From Dissophora ornata (Eukaryota > Mortierellomycota > Mortierellomycetes > Mortierellales > Mortierellaceae), in assembly GCA_025201705.1 (NCBI GenBank), contig MU617588.1, positions 1-10,174 of the forward strand: a DNA stretch of 10,174 bases. The letters run 5' to 3'. A program made the position numbers and the translations under genes. Shown piece by piece: positions 1-7,640 of this stretch; within the stretch, counting starts at the first letter, position 1, and the number at the start of each line of letters is the position of its first letter. The notes under the pieces are model-generated. The model was not told the DNA's origin. It did no database searches and was given only the letters and a program-made list of their open reading frames with translations.

Positions 1-109
1 GGACGCAGGTCAATTTCTGTACGCTGTTATCTTGTTGTTGGGCCCAGAGCTGCATAAATGAAGATATTTCATTTACGGTTCTAGTCATTAAAATGGGGGG
101 ATGGGGGAA

Positions 110-130
110 CCGCGTCGTGTTTGGACGCGG
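110..130. repeat. short perfect inverted repeat
   Basis: CCGCGTC (110-116) and GACGCGG (124-130) are exact reverse complements separated by a 7-base spacer. This could be a small hairpin or a two-fold transcription-factor site containing ACGCG cores. It lies over 800 bases upstream of the nearest supported start codon, so any function is speculative, and an arm of this length can occur by chance in GC-rich DNA. Confidence 0.35.
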
Positions 131-360
131 GCACGCCGTGGCGCTGACCTGTGAAAACGGCGGCCGCGGCTGTTTGCGGGGGAGGGAGGAGGCGTGAAGG
201 TGTGTGCTCGTCGCGAGGGTGCGAGGGTCCGAAAACCGAGATAATGTCCCGGGTGGTGTCTGCGCCCCGGCAGGGCTCATGCTCACCATGGATCTGGCAC
301 TCGGGCACATGCCGCGAATCGGCGCTTGGCAGTGGGGGGCAACGCGGCAGTGCAGGGGAC

Positions 361-415
361 AGAGAGAGACGAGAGAGGCAAGAGAGACAAGAGAGACATG
401 ACCAAGAGAGACACG
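361..415 (+). repeat. degenerate GA-rich repeat
   Basis: The core GAGAGAC recurs about five times with variable spacers, giving a purine-rich stretch that is almost purely A and G on this strand. It is a low-complexity tract, not coding sequence. Confidence 0.7.
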
Positions 416-559
416 AGTGCACCACCAGCGCACGAAACGAAAAAGAACCTTATTCGCAACAGTTCATTTTCAGGGAGAGTAGAGTGGAGACTAGAGAGTG
501 TTGCAAGAGAGGACGTGAGGACATGAGCAAAAGGTAAAGACAAGAGCAAGAGCGCTACT

Positions 560-603
560 CTTTTCTCTCTCTCCTCTCTCTCCTCTCTCTCCTCTTCCTC
601 TCC
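560..603 (+). repeat. CT-rich tandem repeat (TCTCTCTCC units)
   Basis: The 9-base unit TCTCTCTCC is repeated about three times in a longer all-pyrimidine tract. It is roughly complementary to the GA-rich stretch about 150 bases upstream, so a transcript covering both could fold back. It may also be a pyrimidine promoter element for the gene starting at 953. Confidence 0.7.
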
Positions 604-952
604 ATTCCCATTGTCGTCTCTCCAGCCATCGATCCATCCATGAGGAATCCGACCCTGCAGCGCCTGTCGACACAATCAACACAAGCACCACACTCCGGGA
701 AGCCCTGAACGCAATTCATCGTCAGCCACAACGCCGCCCACAACCCCCCATCCTCTGCCACCGCCTGAAACTACCTTTGAACGACAAGTTGCGTTATTGT
801 CGACAAACCAACTCTGAATTTTTATTTTTATTTTTTATTTCTTCTTCTTCTTCATACTCTTGGCCGCCGCTCTTTCCTTGGCGACATCCCCCCTTCCACA
901 CTACCCCCACCTCGCTCTCCTTCCTTCGACCTGATTCACATTGGATGGGGCC

Positions 953-3900
953 ATGGCTCAGCAGAAAGGGTCGTTCAAGAAATGGTGGAAGAATATTACT
1001 GGCACCAAGGCTGTCAAAGGTATATACCAATCACCAATGACCTGCAGCATGAGCCCGCCCACCACCACCATGAGACCATGAGCATGCGCTAGGAGTATCT
1101 GGTGTTGTATCTCTGTCGCTGCCTGTCCATCTCCTGTTCAAAGGCGGTGTGTTGCCGCAACGTCCGCGCTGAGGGCGAGCCAAGGACTGGGCAGTGCAGC
1201 GCTTGCGCGAATTAGTGGCAACCCTGCCCCACGCCGCAGACAAAGGGCGCAGGGATACAAGGTTACAATTATTTACTGTTATTCCACAACATGGGCACAG
1301 CAGGGACACAGCAGAGGCTACACGCCGCCCGCACAACACCGCCCACCCCCCACCCTGGGCTGTTCCCCCCCCTCCCCCGGGATCGCTGTGATCTGTCCGT
1401 CCGTTCATCTGCTTATCTGCTTATCTGATCCTTCTCTCTCTCTCTCTCTCTCTCTCGCTAGGCCTCTTCCATATCGACCTCGTCGACTCGATCATCTACG
1501 CAGGCGTGCCTGTCAACTACACCGTCAACGGCCAAACTCGTTGCCAGGGCTACATCCCAACCATCGTCTCAAAATGTGGCTGGCTCCTGAAAGAACAAGG
1601 TACCTCTCTAACCTCTCACCCGCGCCCACACGCTCGCGCCTCAAACTACGCTGACATACCGCGTCTCTCCTTGACTCTCTCCCACAGCAACTCACACGCG
1701 AGGCATCTTCCGCGTCAGTGGCTCAGCGAAACGTGTAGCAGACCTGCAGCTCATCTTTGACACACCTCCAAAGTACGGAAGCCAGTTGGACTGGACCGGC
1801 TACACCATACACGACGCCTCCAACGTTCTTCGACGCTACCTCAATCACTTGCCGGATCCAGTCATCACCCTAGAATACTATGAAAAGTTCAGAGACGTGC
1901 ATCGTACGTGTCCTTCACCTCTTGTCTTTTTAGCGTGCGTAAACCATGTCAAGGTCAATGTATATAACACAGAGCGGCTTACTTACTCCAACATCGGCGC
2001 TCCTTTATGACCGGCTCAATCACATAGGGAATCTCACGGATGAACAAGAGCAAATTGCCGCATACCAAGAGCTGATGAGCAAACTGCCACCTCCGCACTC
2101 GTGTCTACTCATGTATCTTTTGGATTTGCTGGCGCTGTTTGCTCACCACTGCGAGGATAATCTGATGGACTCTAAAAATCTGGCCTCCGTTTTCCAGCCA
2201 GGCGTACTTTCACATCCAAACCACGCCATGTCTCCAGGAGAATACATGACATCAGCAGCAGTACTAAAGTTTCTCATCGACCATCAGAGCAGCTTCACCA
2301 TGCCAACCCCAAACATTGACGAAGAAGACGAGGAAATGTCCAACTTTGGATTGAGAGATCCCCCCACTCAGAGTCAGCTGCCGATCCAACAAACCGAAAG
2401 TCTCGGTCCTGCATCCCATGGAGGCGGGTACGTCAACGCATCAGATCACGAGCGGATCCACAGCTCTATGTTGGACGGCGGTGTCAGCTTTGAGGCACAG
2501 GATGCTGTTCATATATTGAATTCGGGAGTGCGAAGGCAACTCTCACTCAACAAGCCCATCATTCCTCACTCCACCTTGCCTGGCAGTCGTCCACAAAGAA
2601 GCAAGTCAACAAGTTCAAGCACTAGCAGCCACCACAGCAACCAGTCCGGCCTGTCAAACTTCCTGACAAGGCGAAGATCCAATAGGAATTCAAAAACTGG
2701 ATCCAAGATATTCAGCCAGAGTGAATTTCCATCGGCGGAGGGTGCTGTGCAGGACCAAGGTATGTGTCCATTGAACTTATACAACATACTGTCAGTACTC
2801 GCTCGTCTGGACGTGCTTAGCCCTTATATGGTTTGATCCTGGCCTCCATAGACCTCTCCGATATTCCTGAGAATCCAAAGTCCAAGGAAGAAAAGGCACA
2901 GACGTTGTTAAGTTCCTCTATACGGAGGGCAGCAACCGCTCCCTCGATAGAAGTAGAATCCGCCAACCTGGAGCTCTCGTCATACTTGTCTCGACGAAAG
3001 CAACTGAGGGCTGAGGGCATTAACCGCGAGCCATCCGTTTTTTGTCAGACGGTTGAAGTCCATTTCCAAGCTCCAGTCCTTGACTCTGCTGGGCAAGCGC
3101 AAGCCAGACCTTTCACCTCGACAGCACCCATAGGCGCCTCACCACACCCACCAATGTTGCCAAGGGGGGATCGCAGGAGTCAGAATATAGGCGAATTATT
3201 ATCAAGGGCATCGTCGAGAACACCAGTGGCATCGCCAAACTCTCAAAAACATATACCCGATCTTCAAATGCATCAACGCGAAAATCCCCATGGTTCTCCA
3301 TCAGAGTCACAACAGGCTGGCGCAGGGCAGAGGCGGATATCAAAAAGTGGACAACCCCGACAAAACACTCACCCTGTCGAGTATGGTCCAACTTCTCCTC
3401 AGCGCACCGTCAACCCTGGAATGCCTATCCTCAGGGCAAAGAGCAACCCAGGAGATTTAACAAGCGTCAAGTCCAAAAGTCAACAGCCAGGTGCTTTGAA
3501 TCCAGGAGGCAATCAGACAATTGAAAAGTTCAAGGGTCTGTTTACTGGAAAACATCGGGATCAGGACCCAAGTGTTTCACCCAAGAACAACGACAACAAC
3601 GATGCCAAAAAGGAGAGACGACGGGAATCATTGACGGATGCGCAGAGGAGATACAAGAGTCAAGAACTGAGCCATCTTCAAGGATCATCGGCTGGATGGA
3701 AGGGTGCACCAGCTCATGGCGCCATCAATGAACATGAGAACAAGCGGGCTTATGTTCTACCCCCGCCGCCACTACCCCAGCAAAAGTCAGAAACGCCTCC
3801 ACAGCGACCACCACCTCCGCCTCCAGAGGCCTCTTTGATGGACCTTCTTGATCCCCGACAGCGCATTGGCCATTATTCTGGGTACTCTACTCCGTCGGCG

Positions 3901-4908
3901 GATTCCCGCTCCGCATCCCCTGCTCGTGTACCCTCATCCTCCCGGCAGCATCTTCCAGCCAACGCATCGTTTACCTCGACTTCATCAGTAAAGTCGATGT
4001 CCAGTAGTGATCGACACCACGGAAGAGGTCTGCAATCTCAAGGCAGCTCTAGCTCCCTAGAGTTTGCGATTCCAGGACATCATCCAGGACATCATCCAGA
4101 AGGCGGCAGTAACCCGCGCCAGCGGCCACCACGTCCTGGGCACGTGTCGCAAGGTGACCCTTACTTTCTCAGCCAATACCAGGATCACCCGACACAGGAC
4201 CTGCAATACGGCCAGCAGAACCTGCCACCGCATGATCACTCGCGCCACCATCAACACCACCAGCAACATACTTCTGACGGATACGAGCATGGAAGTAACA
4301 GTTCTGTGGGCAATCCATCTTTTGAAGCTCTGCCCCCACCACAGCCAACATCCCGGAGTAGGCAGGGCTCCTTTGGATCCAACGATACTTATGACATGAA
4401 TGCAGCGCCCACTCCGACACAAAGGTCGAGAGAGCGCCGGCTTCCACGTGAGGGGTCTTCGTCTTCTCTCCGTGGTGATGCAACACCTCCCCCTCGAGCA
4501 CGAAGCAATTCGTCTAAAAACTCTTCGCCGATTCATTCACCTGCGCTCACGCCCCTGACGAGGGCAGGGTCGAACCAGGCTGGATATCATTCTCAACATC
4601 AACAGTATCATGGATCTTCGCCCCTGGCAGAGGGATATAATGTAAGCCTACCGCCATCCGGTCGGGCAAGGAACCGTGCGCAGAGTCGAGATGAACAATA
4701 TCTTTTGCGTCGTCAAGAGAGTGGTGGTCAACCGATGGTACCTCCGAGACATTTTACCGAACGGGAAAGGAGTCGATCCGGTACGGGGCTTGCCCTCACA
4801 TCCTCTCCAATCTATGGACTACCACCCATTCCTGTAACACAGCCTGCTGGCAACAATAGTAATACTAACAGCATACAGTCAAAACAATACTCATTACCCT
4901 TGGGATGA
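953..4908 (+). CDS. Rho GTPase-activating protein, SAC7-like, long disordered tail
   Basis: Predicted exons are 953-1019, 1462-1599, 1688-1903, 2028-2759 and 2852-4908. All phases agree and give 1069 aa. The protein should speed GTP hydrolysis by a Rho-type GTPase, acting in actin, polarity or cell-wall signalling. The RhoGAP domain spans about residues 30-230. It shows the arginine-finger motif GIFRVSGS (R77), the LRRYLNHLPDPV helix, the conserved Asn in NLASVFQPGVLSHP (N191) and the closing VLKFLIDHQ. The spacing and GYIP...KCGWLLKE wording resemble the fungal SAC7 family. A short basic N-terminus (KKWWKN) precedes the domain. Residues after ~235 are low complexity: an acidic EEDEE patch, Ser-rich basic runs, KFKGLFTGK, two polyproline stretches near 688 and 704 (possible SH3 or profilin ligands) and His/Gln-rich segments near 795-855. 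No second domain is recognised. The 953 start is chosen for its good context and in-phase splicing. The domain call is firm; the target GTPase is unknown. Confidence 0.92.
1020..1461 (+). other. RhoGAP intron 1 (long, with C-rich and CT tracts)
   Basis: This 442-nt interval has a GTATAT donor and a CGCTAG acceptor. It is three to five times longer than the other introns in the window. It contains a run of C tracts at 1342-1378 and a (CT)n microsatellite at 1434-1456 directly upstream of the acceptor, which can serve as the polypyrimidine tract. Removing it joins codon 22 to a split glycine codon and restores the RhoGAP frame. The small frames inside it do not look coding. Confidence 0.85.
1434..1456 (+). 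repeat. (CT)n microsatellite in RhoGAP intron 1
   Basis: About eleven uninterrupted CT dinucleotides lie 5 bases before the intron acceptor AG at 1460-1461. The tract probably doubles as the polypyrimidine tract for splicing and is likely to vary in length between strains. Confidence 0.85.
4072..4095 (+). repeat. two exact 12-nt tandem copies within the RhoGAP tail
   Basis: The 12-base unit CCAGGACATCAT occurs twice in a row and encodes PGHH-PGHH in the His-rich part of the RhoGAP tail. It is an in-frame duplication in a disordered segment and probably neutral. Confidence 0.8.
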
Positions 4909-4909
4909 T

Positions 4910-4919
4910 AATAAATAAA
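4910..4919 (+). terminator. possible poly(A) signal of the RhoGAP gene
   Basis: Two overlapping AATAAA hexamers (4910-4915 and 4914-4919) begin 2 nt after the RhoGAP stop codon. This is very close to the stop for a cleavage signal. AT-rich, A-rich sequence continues to about 4974, so the actual cleavage site may lie further along. Confidence 0.45.
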
Positions 4920-4985
4920 TTAACGATGATGACAACAGACAACAACAACAACAATAATGACAAAAAAAAATAATTGTCGCGATGC

Positions 4986-4991
4986 TTTATT
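4986..4991 (-). terminator. possible poly(A) signal of the minus-strand gene
   Basis: The plus-strand TTTATT reads as AATAAA on the minus strand, 79 nt beyond the stop codon of the gene ending at 5070. It is followed on that strand by a run of T. The position fits a fungal 3' UTR. The two convergent genes therefore have overlapping or closely abutting 3' ends in a 161-nt gap. Confidence 0.5.
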
Positions 4992-5069
4992 GACGCCATG
5001 GGATGATGTATGTACAATATGTCCCATATGTCTTGACGATGGGCAAAAAAAAGCTGCTCGCTCACTCAC

Positions 5070-7273
5070 TCACTCCCAAGGGTTATCGAATACTTCCTGG
5101 GCCGAGAGATCCTTATCGAGGGCATCCTTTGGCATCTGCATAATCTCCAAGACCTTGGCCGTACTCTGATTTACCAATGATGTCGGTCCCAGGAAATCCG
5201 GATCATGGGCCGCTGCCTCCACCGCATCCAACACGTTCCAACTCGTCGATGAAGTCATATCCGGTGCGTTCGCTGCTTGTGAGGGCGAGGAGGGAAACTT
5301 TGAGGTGGACGACGACGATGGGGGGGGTACAAAAGATGATGCAGCACTCATGTTGCTACCTTTACTAGATCTCAACGAAGCAAACACGTCGTCAAAGCCT
5401 CCGACATCTTCATCGAGTGGTGGCATGGGCATCCGTGAGATAGGGCGAGTTGTTGCTGTCGTCGTCGTTGTCGTCCTTGATGTGTTGACGGTGGTAGATG
5501 CAGTGGAAGGGAGGGTAAAAGCGACGTCGGAACTGAAGCTTGAGCCGACATCCGATTGGGTATAGTCGATCGTAGAGCTCTCCCTTGTCAGTTTTGTCTG
5601 TTCCAGCGAGTCTGCTAGTGTGTTCATCCATGGATTCGAGCTATCAGCTACATCTTCACCTAACGAGAACCCAGAAATCGACTTTGCTTGCCCAACGCTG
5701 CCTGCACCGACACCCGGTTTAATTAACGCAGCTCCAATGTTGGTTGCTGTAGTCAGAGTCGCTGATGATGCTGTTATTGTAGCGGAGGTGGAGTTGGAAT
5801 GCATACTGGATGAAGAGGAGGGCATAGAACTGCTGAATCCAGAGTCCAAGAAGCTGGACGATCGAATAGCGCTGATGGTAGTAGGTTCATTAGGTCCTGA
5901 GGTAAACAAAAGATCCTTTGCAAACGCCTCTGCAGCATCATCCAGGATAGCTACATTCACAGGTGCCCGGGATTTGGAGAAGGGGGGCGGTGACAAATCG
6001 TCCCGTTCAAAACCTGATTTGCTGAAAGGAGGAGGTGGTACGATGGGCGATGACGTCCGAGAGATGGACTGGAATGTATCGATTGACTGTGAAGAAGTTA
6101 CTGAGGACGGAGACTTTGAGGATTGCGGTTGTTGAGAGTATGCCAAAGGATTAAAGATCGGATCAGTGACCACAGACATTGCCGCCGCCGCCGCCGCCGC
6201 CGCTTGCTTTGGTTGTTGATCTACACTAACCCGCTTGACAGGTGCTGAACGTGCCGATGCTATGGACGCTGCTCCAGACGATACGCTTGCTGCAGGTTTT
6301 GCACCCCCAATTCGCGAGGTTGCAGGTCTGGCACCCTCAACAGTATCCAGGTTTTGTGCGCTCCTGCTGCTCATTACACTGTCATGGCTCATAGTGCTTG
6401 CCTGGCTATTTGTGCGAGTCAGGGGCTCCCCTGGCACGGGCGACTTGATGGACGGAATGTCATCCTCTTTCTCTTGAAGGTTGCTGTTAACACTGCTATT
6501 GTCGCCAAGAGGGAACCCCAACGGTGAGGCATTCGTGTCCAAAATGGTTGCTGTCGTGACACGGGTGCCGCCAATTGGGGGAGAAGATACCCGAGAGGAG
6601 GACTGTTGTATAGATGCCCCTACACCGGTGTTGCTGTTCCTGGACAACGGAGGCGTTGAAGTTCTTCTTGACGACGAGGCACCACCATTAGAGATACCCT
6701 CTCCAAACAAGAGATCTCTTTTTGCGGCGGACAGAGTCGAGGAGGGTGAGGCAGCAGAGTCGAATAACGATGATCCACCCGCGTCGCCTGTCAGGGAGGT
6801 GAACAGGGCATGATGTTGTAGACGTGACGAGCTACGAGAGTTGGGGCCTGATCCTGGTGGAGAGTTTCGTGCAGATCCCGTGGCTGCTGCTGCTGCTGCT
6901 GTTGCGGAAGAGGAGGTGGGTGGAGATGAGAGAGTCGCTTTGACCGCGGTAGCGCCACTACGCGTGGTAGTTGTTGTGGCGGTGATGGGAGGGACCAGTG
7001 CCGCGAGAGGGTCCCTGTAGAGGTCGCCTGAGCCAGAGAGGCGACTCTGACTGGTGGAGGCTGAAGAACTATCTGTGTGGGAGCATAAGATGTGGTAGAG
7101 GGAGTAAGTCTGTGAGCGAGCGCGGCAGGGAGCTTGGGCTGTGTCAAAAGCGTTTCGCGGGAGAGCGCGATCGCGCTAGAGTCGAGGTTGGGGATGAAAC
7201 GTCAGTCTCTCTTACCGCTGGTGTCGCCAAAGAGATGGCCAAACTTTGAGCTGGAGGTCCCCTTGCGTGACAT
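5070..7273 (-). CDS. unrecognised Ser/Thr/Ala-rich disordered protein with DLLF and NPW motifs
   Basis: I read two exons on the minus strand, 7273-7216 and 7072-5070. They are separated by a 143-nt intron with GTAAGA donor and CACACAG acceptor, in phase, giving 686 aa. The start ATG at 7273 begins MSRKGTSSSKFGHLFGDTS. No known domain, membrane segment or signal peptide is visible. The chain is dominated by Ser, Thr, Ala and Pro. It has poly-Ala at 78-83 and 310-317, two PPPFSKS copies (366-372 and 381-387), two DLLF motifs (139-142 and 406-409), DPLA and NPLA, FDDVFASL near 579-586, SNPWMNTL near 498-505, and a conserved-looking C-terminus ending DNPWE. DLLF and NPW/DPF-like short motifs in disordered chains are typical of trafficking or endocytic adaptors that bind clathrin or adaptor appendages, but that is only a suggestion. 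The uninterrupted 667-codon second exon and clean splice strongly support a real gene; its function is unknown. Confidence 0.8.
6181..6203 (-). repeat. GCG/GCC trinucleotide repeat encoding poly-Ala
   Basis: About seven GCC/CCG trinucleotides lie in frame in the minus-strand disordered-protein gene and encode most of the eight-alanine run at residues 310-317. Such runs often vary in length between strains. Confidence 0.85.
6883..6900 (-). repeat. CAG/CTG trinucleotide repeat encoding poly-Ala
   Basis: Five GCA codons plus one GCC encode alanines 78-83 of the minus-strand disordered protein. The same DNA in another frame would read poly-Gln, which explains a spurious Gln-rich frame here. Confidence 0.8.
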
Positions 7274-7640
7274 GAAGAGAGAGTGTGTGTGAAGGTGAAT
7301 GGTGGTTGTGGACAGAAATGTAAATGAAATGAAAATGAAAATGAAAATGAAATAAAGCTCAGGAAACAGAACAGATGGAAATGAACCACGTTTTCTAAAA
7401 ATGGCGGGGTCCTGGCGTTGTTACTTGTTAGTCGAAGAACAAGAAGAACAAAAACGTGCATTCAATTACGGAGACACACACGTATTTGCACACAACGTCG
7501 ACGTAGCCGCAACACAAATTGGTGGCAAACCCAAAAAAATAAAATCAGCGCGCCCAATTTCTCTGTTTCTTCTTTTTCCCCTCTGCCCCTGTTCAAACAT
7601 CCCCCCCCCCTCACATTTCTACGCACATTCAACACTCAAC
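7274..7640. promoter_or_regulatory. divergent promoter region between the disordered-protein gene and RAD51
   Basis: This 367-nt gap separates two start codons pointing away from each other. On the left, 7322-7355 carries about five ATGAAA-type units (TTTCAT on the minus strand), a pyrimidine-rich leader for the minus-strand gene. On the right are two CCAAT boxes in opposite orientation (7518-7522 minus, 7554-7558 plus), a GCGCGC palindrome at 7548-7553, and a CT/C-rich tract (about 7560-7615) ending in the favourable start context TCAACATGG. No exact ACGCGT (MCB) element was seen. The transcription start sites cannot be read from sequence alone. Confidence 0.5.
7322..7355 (-). repeat. ATGAAA-type tandem repeat in the divergent promoter
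   Basis: ATGAAA or ATGAAAA units recur about five times and end in AATAAA. On the minus strand this is a TTTCAT-rich pyrimidine tract about 50-80 nt upstream of the ATG at 7273. It could be a promoter or 5' UTR element; nothing indicates coding. Confidence 0.65.

Larger units (their letters stand above)
1..952. other. upstream region without a supported gene (RhoGAP promoter and leader)
   Basis: No open frame here has protein-like composition; those present are arginine/serine-rich translations of GA or CT repeats. The first 300 bases are GC-rich with several G runs. A GA-rich stretch follows at about 361-415, a CT-rich stretch at 560-603, and a T-rich, then CTT-rich stretch at 819-853 that resembles a fungal promoter/leader pyrimidine tract. 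The last ~250 bases probably hold the transcription start and 5' leader of the RhoGAP gene beginning at 953. I see no tRNA and no clear 3' end of a preceding gene. Confidence 0.6.
945..1590 (+). other. overlapping upstream ORF at the RhoGAP start (possible translational control)
   Basis: An ATG at 945 lies 8 nt before the RhoGAP ATG at 953 and in a different frame. Its context is weak (T at -3), whereas the 953 ATG has G at -3 and G at +4. If intron 1 is spliced as proposed (1020-1461), this frame continues across the junction and stops at TGA 1588-1590, giving 67 codons that overlap the RhoGAP frame. It would matter only if transcription starts upstream of 945; then ribosomes must leak past it to make RhoGAP. 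The encoded peptide has no recognisable features. Confidence 0.4.

Noticed and set aside
81..691. Several overlapping open frames of 65-130 codons on both strands
   Set aside because: They translate GA/CT repeats into Arg/Glu/Ser/Leu-rich chains, overlap each other on both strands and show no family resemblance.
1922..1934. Alternative acceptor TTTTTAG in RhoGAP intron 3
   Set aside because: Using it would make a 31-nt intron and add sequence that does not fit the RhoGAP domain; the CACATAG acceptor at 2027 gives the expected residues.
4057..4536. 159-codon minus-strand frame inside the RhoGAP tail
   Set aside because: It is a shadow of the plus-strand exon 5, whose frame connects through splicing to the RhoGAP domain.
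5620..6135. 171-codon plus-strand frame
   Set aside because: It is antisense to the long minus-strand exon, uses a different frame and has no independent support.
6791..7147. Minus-strand 118-codon frame with a poly-Gln run, starting at an ATG
   Set aside because: It is an alternative frame over the CAG repeat and reads through the intron; the spliced frame reads poly-Ala here and joins smoothly to the downstream exon.
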